Part shown: piece by piece, positions 1 through 13,100 of the stretch | Numbering within the stretch: the first letter of the stretch is position 1 | How the letters are laid out: every line of letters starts with the position of its first letter | From: Allolobophora icterica | Lineage: Eukaryota; Annelida; Clitellata; Crassiclitellata; Lumbricidae | Direction: 5' to 3' | Length of the DNA: 64,000 nucleotides | Assembly (NCBI GenBank): GCA_963556255.1 | Contig: OY744608.1 | Span: 14,229,507-14,293,506 of the forward strand | Program-made: the position numbers and the translations under genes | The notes under the pieces: generated by a model | Databases searched by the model: none | The model's input: the letters and a program-made list of their open reading frames with translations, nothing else | Told to the model about the DNA's origin: nothing

Positions 1-2013
<2,013 letters not shown>

Positions 2014-2668
2014 ACTGCTTTGTAAGCTAAACTATCCTGGGCACAGCCGCACAAGACAGGTAGACCAGGCCCCTACCCACCCTAAAATTTTATGGGAACT
2101 AAAAAATCAAGATTCCACGACTGGTCAATTCATTGTGTAGCAGTGTTTTCGATGGCCACTTAAAGAAGCGTTATGAGCCATAACAACAACGGAACAAGTT
2201 AACAGGGAGTGTGCGTTTAATTTGTTTGATGTAGGCCTAAGAAATCATATTGAAGTCATGATGTCCTCCAAGGTTACGCACAGTTCGACAATGCTGTGTC
2301 GATTACACGTGATGGACCTGCGAAACGAACCTGGATCGCGGAGTAAAAAGCAGACGACCTCGCCGCGCGGCCACCGTTCCATCCTACCAGGGAGTGGTTG
2401 GTTATGGGCGCGGAGGAAGACAAAGTTAACTGCCACGGTGTATCATGTATGCACCATTGGCAACGCTGCATGTGATTGACCCTACCACCATTATAATTAT
2501 ATATAAACGCAAGGTCATTGGATCAGCTTCACTGGGATAGCGATCAATTGCTCTACCGCTCTACGGTCTCTCTGGCAACCCGAACTCCAATGGACATCAA
2601 TCTCTGGACAACCCGGCCCTCATACGTCGCAGCGCTCGTGACTGTCTACGAATAATGGCACTTAAATC

Positions 2669-2694
2669 TCTGTTGTTGTTGTTGTTTATTATTA

Positions 2695-2727
<33 letters not shown>

Positions 2728-2750
2728 GTTATTGTTATCATCATTATTAC
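2669..2750. repeat. (TTG)n/(ATT)n microsatellite
   Basis: TTG repeats passing into ATT repeats. It lies directly before a 28-bp match to the 3' end of the RLE-type LINE at 31461. Confidence 0.9.
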
Positions 2751-2773
2751 ATTTAACAATAATGGCTAAATTG

Positions 2774-2801
2774 TCTGAAGCGCCATCTCAGCGTCACTCA
2801 G
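2774..2801 (-). mobile_element. 3'-end remnant shared with the RLE-type LINE
   Basis: 28 bp identical to 31461-31488, core GCGCCATCTCAGCGTCACTC. In both places it lies immediately after an ATT-type microsatellite, as expected for element 3' ends. Confidence 0.6.
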
Positions 2802-2903
2802 ATAGAGGTGGCAGTGGCAGATGCCGTTTCCACGTTGCAGGGCCACTGAAATCCGTTGGAACAGATACGCTGTCTCCAGTGGATCGTGCGTTGATTCCGT
2901 AAT

Positions 2904-3009
2904 CAATTATTATTATTATTATTATTATTAGTGTTATTATTATTAGTGTTATTATTAGTGTTATTATTATTAGTGTTATTATTATTAGTGTTATTATTAT
3001 TATTTTTTT
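2904..3009. repeat. (ATT)n with periodic GTT interruptions
   Basis: ATT repeats broken by regularly spaced TAGTGTTATT units, suggesting a higher-order expansion. Confidence 0.9.
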
Positions 3010-3071
3010 AGTCGCCCGAGGTACCAGGGATCCCTCAGGCTCTAAGAAACTATATCAAGTTAGAGGTTCTC

Positions 3072-3142
<71 letters not shown>
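3072..3142. repeat. (ATT)n microsatellite
   Basis: About 23 uninterrupted ATT units. Confidence 0.97.
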
Positions 3143-3145
<3 letters not shown>

Positions 3146-3517
3146 AAGCGGGTGCTTTGCGATTAGCTTACGATTAGCGCTTTTAAAATTTAGAGTTTAC
3201 GATTACGGCCTAATGGTTGATGGCGACAGTTACATGACGTCATAAAGTAGTGAACAGTCATTGTTCTTTAATCCCTGGTGTAAACATAACATAACATAAC
3301 ATAATAAGGGTTTTAAGTGGTTCAGAAGACGTGTAGTCTGTGTTAGAACCACTGCAAATTTACCTAGAACTCTTAATAGCCCAATTTTCCTAGCTTCTTC
3401 TTAAAAGCTGTTATAGTGTCCACTGAGACAGTACTATCGTCCAAACCATTCCACAGGTCTACAACTCTTGCACTAAAGAATTTCTGCCCTAATGTTCCCT
3501 TCGGCCTCTTAAATAAT

Positions 3518-5425
3518 TTAATACCTGTGTCCCCGAGTTGCCTTGTTCGGTGCTAATTCAAAGAACCTCTCCCACTGCACTGACTGCAGTGCTTCCTTTC
3601 CAGTGATAATCTTATAAGCTTCAATCAGATCTCCTCTGCTCCTCCTTTTCTCCAGTGTTGTTAGTCCACACCTTTTCAACCTTTCTTCATAGCTCAGATC
3701 CTTGTAGCCCCAAATCATTTTCGTAGCTCTTCTTTGTACTTTCTCCAGTTTTTCCATGTCCTGTTTCAGGTATGGATTCCATACCTGGATGCAGTATTCC
3801 AACTGTGGCCTAACCAGTGATTTGTACAACCTTATTATTATATCTTTGTCTCTGGTGACTATTGTCCTTTTTATCATACCTAAAGTTGAATTAGCCTTTT
3901 TTGCTGCTTCAGCACATTGCCTTGAAGGTTTTGCACTCTTGTGCATAATCACTCCCAAGTCCCTTTCTTCATCACTCACTTTCAACACCGTGCCCCCCAT
4001 TTCATATGAAAACTCATTGTTTCTCCTCCCCATATGCATCACTGAGCACTTTTCCAAATTGAAGAGCATTTGCCAGTCTTGTGACCATCTGAACATTCTT
4101 CTTAGATCTTCCCGCAATATCTCTGCTTCTTCTTCATCATCCACTGCTCTACATAGTTTTGTATCATCCGCAAACTTAGAAATGTTAGATAAAATCCCAT
4201 CGTCTATGTCATTAATAAAAAGTACGAAAAGCAGTGGCCCAAGCACTGATCCTTGTGGCACTCCACTTAGCACTGTCGTCCAGCCAGAATGTTTATCACC
4301 TATGCCCACCTTTTGTCTTCTACCTGATAACCAGCTTTGAATCCATCTTAGTACCTGCCCTCTAATCCCACCGGCTTGTAACTTTTTGGCCAGCCTTACA
4401 TGAGGTACTTTGTCAAATGCTTTGGCAAAATCTAAGTAAATTACATCTACAGGTTTCCCCTCGTCAATCCTCTCATAGACCTCGTCAAAGAACTCCAACA
4501 GATTTGTCAAACACGAACGGCCTTTGGTAAATCCATGTTGACTGCCCTTTATAATATCATGCTCATTCAAATGTTTCACTATGTTATCCTTGATAATTCT
4601 TTCCATGACCTTGCACACCACACTGGTTAAACTGACTGGTCTGTAGTTACCTGGTTCACTTCTATTTCCCTTTTTAAACAGTGGCACTATGAGTGCATCC
4701 TTCCATTCCCGTGGTACCTCTCCAGTCTGCATTGATTTATTGAAGATCTGAGCTAATGCCTCTCCAATTTCCTCCCTCACTTCATGTAAAAATTTTGGAT
4801 GGAGTTCATCTATGCCCAGACTCTTGTCAGTTTTTAGTCTTTTCAGTTGCTCCACCACATTTTCCTTAGTAAACAGTACCTGTGTTAATCCCTTCTCGCC
4901 ACAATCTACAAATATTTGTTTGGGCTCAGGTACATTTCCTAATTCTTCTAAAGTAAACACTGAGCTGAAATATTTATTGAGTACTTCAGCAGCTTCCACA
5001 TCATCCACTATAACTTCTCCCATTCCTTCTTCTTTTTTCAATGGCCCAATTCTGTCTTTCCTCTTCTGCTTACTTCTGACATAGTTGTAGAAACTCTTAC
5101 TATCCTCCTTTACATTCCTTGATAACTTCTGTTCAAAGTTTTGTATTGCTTTCTTGTTTGCATTATTGCAGCTGTTTCTTTTATTCACATACTTGTTTCT
5201 TAACTTCTCAAGTCTGGCAACACTCTCTTGATCCAAATCCAGTCCCTTCTTTGTTTCCTTCTTCAACTTCTGTAAATTCTTCCATGCTTTGTGCCTTGCC
5301 CTTCTCTTTCTTTGAACCTCACGTGTTACCCAAGGCCTCTTCTTATTGGTTCTTTTGTGCTTCGGTATGTTTTCTTCGATAATCTCCCTCATACGTTCTC
5401 TGAACTTCTCCCAAGCATCATTCAC
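3518..5425 (-). pseudogene. LINE reverse transcriptase fragment
   Basis: 635 codons covering fingers, palm (FADD catalytic motif) and thumb of a non-LTR RT. It begins with a linker containing RPWVTREVQRKRRARHKAWK. Disabled by the flanking frameshifts. Confidence 0.9.
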
Positions 5426-5982
5426 TCAATTTCACTTACCAAATCCCTTTCCTTCAGCATCTTCCTAACTAATTCATAGTCTGCCTTAAAGAAGTTGGGT
5501 CTTGTCAAATAGGCTTTTACTTCTTGGGTCTGCTCCATTACTAATTCCCATCTCACAACCTGATGATCACTAGTACTAAAATGCTCCCCCACACTCACAT
5601 TCTCAACCATATTTTCATCCGATGTTAGCACTAAGTCCAAAATGTTGTCTCCCCTCGTTGGCTCCATGACATGCTGCTGCATAAAGCTGGCATTAACAAA
5701 ATCCATGAAAATCTTATCTTTTTCTCTCTCCCCTTCCATTTTTTCCCAATCAATATGGTAGTTGAAGTCCCCCATAATCAAGGACGTTTCCTTATTGGCC
5801 ATTTCTAGTAGTTTGCATAATCCTTGGTAATCTTCTTCATTGGCATCTGGTACCCTATAGCAAACTCCCACAAGCATCTTAGACTTTTTAAATTGAATTT
5901 CACACCAGACACTTTCTTTGAAGGTCTCGTTCTTCATATCACCTCTCTCTACTGCATTAATGCTGCTCTTAACATACAGCAA
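5422..5982 (-). pseudogene. LINE APE-type endonuclease fragment
   Basis: 186 codons with GDFNYHIDW and STSDHQ, the catalytic motifs of the APE fold; the N-terminal part is absent. Confidence 0.85.
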
Positions 5983-6012
5983 AACCCCTCCAGCCCCATG
6001 CCCAACTGGGTT

Positions 6013-6968
6013 TTAAGGTCTGATGGAAAAGAAGCAGACAGACCAAAACACACTTGTGTCAAAGGCTGCTATTTGATTTGCCTATGTCGTGGCAGTCGAG
6101 GCCAACAGAACCAGGGCTATCCCATGATGGGCTATTGGGGGTTCATCCATAAAAGACGTCTGCAAAATATGACCTATCTTGCACCCATCCCTCCCCCTTG
6201 TCCGCAACTGACTTTATACTCTCCCCTTTGCTGACGTCCGCACGCCAAAACCAATTAACAAAAAACCAACATAGTGACTATCGGCATTGCTACCCGTTCT
6301 ATCTTATTTAAAATCACCTTACTTAAAATGTCAACCAGTACATGGTATTTAAACTTGAAACCTAAGAAGTTTTCTACATGAACTACTGCATTTTAAAACA
6401 ACAAACACAAGTTAAACACCCCCGAAACAGAAAAAAAAACCCGAAACAAAATCCTGGCTACGGCCCTGCATTAGATACAGGCTAAAGAGAAGCAGACTTT
6501 GAATTCCAATTCATCTAAAATTCTACACACTTGAGAAAAAAGTACATCGTTAACACCACACATTTTCATCAATTGACTCCATTTATGAGGTGGGAGTTTA
6601 AGTTGGTGCGCAGCTTTCATTGTTACCTATAGATGGAAGAAAAGAAGATATGGACGATGAAGAAAGGTGAACATCTTCTGAAGTCAGCCCTCAAACTCAA
6701 AAACATTTATTAGATTTATTACTATTGTTATTAGTTGATGTCTTCTGCTGTACAGTACAGTGAGCCTACTATCAGAAAAAATAAACTGAAGACATTCTCA
6801 TCTGCATTGTACCAAAAACTGAAAGAAATGAGAGATGGCTGGTGAACAAAAAACTGTTGAAGTAATGTTTTCAGTTCGTCACAGCAGAGCTTCTTGGCGT
6901 TGTTTCTGCTTCAAGATTCGTTATGTGACCGAGGAAATGTGCGAGAGTCTGAAACAAAGAAATAAAAG
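6013..6968. other. No supported gene
   Basis: AT-rich stretch between the LINE and the last ZNF106-like exon. CTGGCTACGGCCCTG near 6452-6466 resembles a hAT-element terminus, but no partner was found. Likely contains the 3' UTR of the ZNF106-like gene. Confidence 0.35.
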
Positions 6969-7112
6969 TCACATAGAAAAAGAATTTAACTTAGTAACGT
7001 ACTCCTCGTCTTTTATGGAGCAAGTTAATATAACTATATACACTACAACTGCGCTAACAGTAGCGCAATCTATACAGATCACATGAACATGTCTACGGAG
7101 GTTATGCAAACA
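6969..7112 (-). CDS. ZNF106-like terminal exon: end of finger 2
   Basis: Begins CLHNLRRH after acceptor gcacag, supplying the two His of finger 2 (C-x4-C-x14-H-x4-H), then runs 39 codons to TGA. The tail beyond the finger is unrecognised. TTTATT (AATAAA on the minus strand) occurs near 6706 and 6715. Confidence 0.5.
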   Translation of the reverse strand, partial: CLHNLRRHVHVICIDCATVSAVVVYIVILTCSIKDEEYVTKLNSFSM

Positions 7113-10100
7113 CTGTGCTAACACATGAACAGTAAGTCCAGTTTTACCTGTATTCCTGAACGAAGTTCCCAAAACTAGTCACAGGACACGGAATTCACAC
7201 CCCTTGACCATAATAACTACTCACTTACCTATGGAGGTTTACACAGCAGCAACATCAAATGATAAAACACATACGATTCTCTAACAATAGTAGAAAAAAC
7301 AATGCTAACCGTGGAATCTACAATTTTATCAAGTACGAGGTCACTTTATGATGAAGTCACTTTCCATAACCGTTTCAATTTTGGAGTCCATGGCATCAGG
7401 TGTGCTATTTCAAAATCGATATTACAATGATACATGTTATAAGAAAATTTCAGTATTACATTAGTAATACTATTAATAATATTCATAACAATAATATGAG
7501 CAATACTAATAGATAACCTTCTGATTCCTCTTTTTGCAGGAGAGGGATAGTTTGCATCCACGCCAACTACAGAGGTTTTTATATTGACCGTTGACTAAGA
7601 TCGGTTGAATTGAGCCAAAGTGATCCTCTCTGATGTGATCTTCTAAATCGCCCTTCAGTAGAAACCAGTCCTTACATCCATTGAACTGAAAAACACCAAA
7701 AACCACACGACCGCATTGTTACACGGACATTATACAGTAACTGTAAATGAAACATACCATTTGCATGGTGCCTTGAACAAAATCCTCACATCCGCTGAAC
7801 TAAACTTAATTGATCGCCAAATAGTTACAGGTAATACAAGCAATTGCATAAGTCTGAAATTGGGTGTCAAAGGCAGGTCCCACTGCATAACACCACTATG
7901 AACTGATTTGGGCTGTGCAAGACAGCTATGTGTGAAGGAAATGATGAAAAATGTGCTGTGGAAACGTAGGGCCAACCATACCATGGACAGTGATGATGAT
8001 GATGATGAATAATGTTAAAGCTGCCAATTCTTTGCCACAAATATTTAGCCAATCTGGCCCTGCCAGTTATTTTTGGGATTTTGATCCTATTTCACCTTGT
8101 AAGGTTAAAAATCTAATAGCTTATCAACCATTGAACATGGAGCTAATGTGCAAAAAAATCTGTTTAGAAATGAATTTTGAACAAACCAGTATCATTGGCT
8201 TATTTGTATTGGCTTGCATTATCAGGTATATCATAAGCTGAACCGGCATACAGTTGCTGGCGGCCATTTTGCCTATTATAGAACAACTGTTCATTAAAAC
8301 AAAACTGGACATCTGGAGTGGACACTAGAATCCAACACATGTTTCAGAATAGTACTTTTGAGAAGATCTGAAAGGTTCTTTATAAATGTCCAGATACATA
8401 CATATGTACATAAATCCACGCATGTTGAGAAATACGAATGCAGAGGTCAACGTTTGATGCAAGGAATGTACTTACACCACACGACCAGTGTCTCGTCATG
8501 TCGATGTCGACGTGATGCACCAAGCCGTTATTGCATCCAAAGTAAACCTAAGAGATATGACAAAGTGTGAATCAACTGTGCAACTACTATTCAAAAATAC
8601 ATATTGATAAAAACCATCATGCAATGACTTTTACATTAATAGATTGCCCCCCAGTCATATAGCCAAGTTATCCCCTCGATCCTCTTAAACAGCTGGAAAC
8701 TGCAACAAGTTGCGTTTATGTCAGCTTGAGATGTGATTAAACAAAAATTGATTGATTCATTGCAGGGTCCGTCAAGCTGTTATGTAAAAGCAAAGATAGA
8801 TATATGCCTACTTGTCAGACGTGGAAGGAATATTAATTAAATATTTCTTCAGTAATAAAATTGGCAGAGTGGTATCTTGGAACGGACATTCCAAGATACC
8901 ACTTTGCCAATTTGTTAATAATAAGAGCACACAATAGTAATCAGAGAACTTTTTAAAAATTAGAAGCTGATATTTATTGCTTCAAAGAAAATAATAAATA
9001 AACAACTGAAAAAGGAAACTACTGATATGGTGGTATTTAGTACTTCAGTAACTCAATTGCTAAGCATCTAGTTAAACTTAATAAAGGAACAGAACAAAGA
9101 ACTCAAAACAGAGATACCCAACTGATAGCAAATTAAACATACTAACATTTTTATATCGTTTTGCATTAAAATTGCAAATAAATTCTCTGAAATGCGTGCA
9201 AATAATTAAAATGTTGTAAACTGTTGAGAAACATATAACTGACAATGAGAAGCATACCATGTGATGACTTGCAGCAAGACACGTCATTGGAAATTCAATG
9301 GTCGATAAACGGATGATATATCGCAGATTTTGCTATAGTAATCACAAAATATAAACCATGACAACAAATCTCCAACGAAAATGATGCTGAATACAGAATG
9401 CAAAACAATGAATCCTCACAATATAAGTGGATCAACGAATCACATCCTCTAAACCAGGGGTGGGCAACATACGGCCCGCGGGCCGGATCCGGCCCCCGGG
9501 GACCTTTGGACCGGCCCTTGACATGTCTTTTAAATAAGCACTTTATCTGGCACTTGGGAACCTTTTATCCGGCCCTACATGAATGTCTGGATTTCTGTAC
9601 ATAGGCCGACATTAGTAGTTTCAGTTCAACGACATTTTGTGATAGCAAAGATCATTAGCGTCACCCTCCCCCTTATCCAGACTTGGGACTGGCACTGCCA
9701 GAGTACCAGCAGTGGCAGAGTAAGACCGTCATTAAAGTGTCTGTTTCATATTTATTAAGAATAAGGCCTCTAGTCTATAGTCAACCATTTTAATACTCAG
9801 TCATCAATGTAGTGATTCTCTGCATGAAACAAGACCACAGAGTGGGTAGGTTCGCAACTTATATTTTTGTGAACAGTTCTTCTCAAAGATGAATAAACTA
9901 ACACAATGCAAAAACTGATGCAGACTAACAGATGACAATCTTTCCAATGAACTTTGAATTGCCACTTCGAACACAAGAGCAAACATTCCAGATTTTTGTG
10001 GTGAAAAGAAGTGTCAGATCTCACATTAGTAATTAAATAGAGCACACCAAGCAAATGGATACATTGTACAGACTAACAGTTTTATATATTTTAGAAACTG

Positions 10101-13100
10101 AAGAAACTTAAAACATATGTTTTTTCATTGTGGTGTAGGACTGTAGGTATTAGGATAAATATGTTTTTATCATAAAAATAATCTTCATTTACTTTAAATT
10201 TTAAGCTTAACCGTAAAGGTAATTCCCCAATATTTAATTTGAATAAAATTAATATTGTCGCATTCTCTGGGGCAACTAAATCTGCAAAATTTAGCTCGCG
10301 ATTGGCATATGGCCCCTCAGCTGCCCTAAAAATCTTAGGGCGGCCCTCTGTTAAAAGAAGTTGCCCATGCCTGCTCTAAACAGTAATCTTTTAGGTCTGA
10401 ATCTGATTTTTTTTTACTGTGATACACAGGCATCATCCGGCTAAACCTATAACAAAAATCCCATCATTGCAGCGAAAACTGCCTTTCAAAGAATGCATTA
10501 ATTTTTATAAATAATCTCTTACTACAGAAACACTTGAAAAAGTCGTCCCTCGCGTGAAAAGAACTGCTTACCTTGACGTCGATGAAAGTCACAGTTCTGT
10601 TGCGGCAGGCAACGACAAGGAGTTCATGCTTCGGTTGAATTGTCATTGCACCGACTGGAGCCGGCAGGTGTATCGTGTTTACCAAAGCATTGGTACTCTG
10701 TAAAACAAAAAGCAACAAAGTAAGTGCCTTCTGATTAATTCTACATTGCCGTTGGGTGCTTAATGGCTGAAAGTATGAAAAATCCAAGTGTTATTCTCTG
10801 CTGAAATGTTTAGTCTGAGCTGTTTCTCTGCAGGCCTCTAACCAGTTGCCCTACTCCAAGAATTTCATTTCAGTTTTATAGAAGCATGAGAAAACTTCTG
10901 TAGTGCTAGAATTGAAATAATCATATCGTAATCATTTATAAAAGCCAAGTGTCAAGAATTCTTATCAGCCACAGAGTCATCAAATTTCTGCTCTTATCTG
11001 TTAGTTCGTTAGTTATCCAGATACTGATATAGCACCTTTTAAAAACACGTTGTGAAAGCATGGCTAACACTAGTCTAAAAATGTTCAAGTCGTTAAAAAG
11101 ACAATGTTCATCAACGAGTGCTAGGACAACTAGAAAAGCTGCCACTTGCATGCTACTGCACATATGCATGCAAAACCAAAAAAACTGATTCCTTTGGAAT
11201 TCCTTCAAAGCTTAGATAAGATAAGATAAGCATATTCTTTATTCAACCAACTGCTACCCGCATTTTGGTGTACAACAGTATAACAGGTTGCTAAGAATCA
11301 AGTACATTTAGATCATATCGTTAACGTGGCAGCCAACAACACCGGTGCCCATCCTCTCTACATTTATATGTCCATACCTGTCATATACCACACACCTATC
11401 TAATAAATGAACTAAATTATCCAGCTTAGATTTGGAATGAGTTTAAAAACGTTCTGAAACTACATCATATACTTTAATTAAAAACTAACAATACAGAAAA
11501 AAGTAACAGTGTCTACAGTAAGTCAAGAGAAGATGCTGTTAACGTGTGTGATGATCCAGAGAACAAATACCCAGCAATCGCTAGATGAACTTATAATTCG
11601 GTCATTCAGCGTCTGGAAAGGCAGCAACGAATGTCAAACAAAAGAAAAACATAGAAAATTAATTATGTTAATCACTGACAGAGCAATTTTAGGTAACAGA
11701 TATATATAAATGTAAAATTTTTGCACTTTTCCTTGGGGTACACGTATAATTGTACATTTATTGTTTTCTTGACATCTCACTACATGAATCCTTGATTAAA
11801 CAATACAGATGTGGCTAAGACATCAGAAACGGTTCCAGCACTCACAAGAATGAACCTTGGGAAACGGACATGGCCTCGTAGCGTCTGAATGAAGCTGTTG
11901 TTAGATGTATCACGCACTGCTATGGTGCAATCGCCAAAACCAACGAGCAACATTGATCGCACGTCATCAGAAAAACTCGCCAGTGCACTAATCCTTGATG
12001 AACCCGGAAAGACAAAGGGCTCTTTGGCAGCAAAACTCTGTAAGGAGAGCAAAGCAGAACGTCAGAAAACAGGCAAACAACTCTGATCTCAAAATCAAAC
12101 GAAATGCTACAATTTCGGAACCTGAAGAAAGAATCTAGCAAGAAAACTAGCCAAACAATGACAAATTACTTACATTCTTTGCAATAAAATTCCGTACATG
12201 CTATAAATTATTTAATTTTTATTTATTTTATTAAAGCAGTCAGTCTCTGAACGGTTCACCCTACTAGAGGCGCTCTATAAATGTTTACATACAAAACAAT
12301 ACAATATATATGAATGAGGCACTGAAGAATGCTAGGGCTGGTGACAGATCAATAATGACGTGTGCGCCAAACTGACGAGAATATCAGATGGCAGATCAAC
12401 TCATGAAGTTATTACGTTACCCAAAGCCACTTGCTTAAAGCAACAAAGTACAGAGCATTCTCAACTCTAGTGTTTTGCTCGAGGATCTAGATTTAACTTA
12501 AGAACTTAACTGGCTGACTTCCAAGTACCAACATTTCATATTAAGAATGCCACAAAAACTTAAGACTTCAGTTCATACACCTGTAATAGTTTCAAATTCA
12601 TATAGTTCCTCTTCAAAATATCTACTCAGGGCATTCCCAGCCCAGCCTTGGCATAACAGTTTGGTTCGGCATGCATGTAATGACCCTAGCTAGGAGCAGA
12701 AGCTAAAGGTTGGCCATTCTAAATGTTTTATACAGTGACCATATGGCCTCAACCCTGCTCATTATTGAATGAATTGATTGGAATTGATAGGGCGAGATCC
12801 TTCACCACCGCTGCCCATTTGAATGGGTACCACACCACTAAAGGTCACTGTGTATGGAACATGCTAGCCCGAGATTCAAATCTAGAGGCGAACCGGTAAT
12901 CACATACACAGAGCCACATGGGGTGCTCCAACCAATGCAGCTAACTGGGCCAACCAACTGCACTGTTAGACTGCCTGCAAGGGAACAGCCAGTTTGACCT
13001 GGGTAGTGGAGCAAAAAGATCTGTGGCCAGCCATACCTGACATACAGGACAGGGTAAGGCACTTACCAGGTATGCCATCTATACATATAATATCCATAGA

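Larger units (their letters stand above)
3285..6012 (-). mobile_element. CR1/Jockey-like LINE, 5'-truncated, two frameshifts
   Basis: Minus-strand order: partial endonuclease (HGAGGVLLYVKSS through SLIMGDFNYHIDW and TSDHQVVRWEL, about 6010-5422), then reverse transcriptase (5425-3518, with NYRPVSLTS, HGFTKGRSC, VIYLDFAKAFDKVPH, GVPQGSVLGPLLF and KFADDTKL), then the C-terminal tail in another frame (RQLGDTGIKLFKRP through VVDLWNGLDD, ending at a TAA at 3373-3375). One frameshift lies between endonuclease and RT near 5425 and another near 3530-3560. The 3' end is a short (ATGTT)n tail at about 3285-3305. The endonuclease start is missing, the usual LINE 5' truncation. Confidence 0.92.

Noticed and set aside
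3756..5479. Plus-strand open frames of 60-194 codons
   Set aside because: Antisense shadows of the LINE RT frame.
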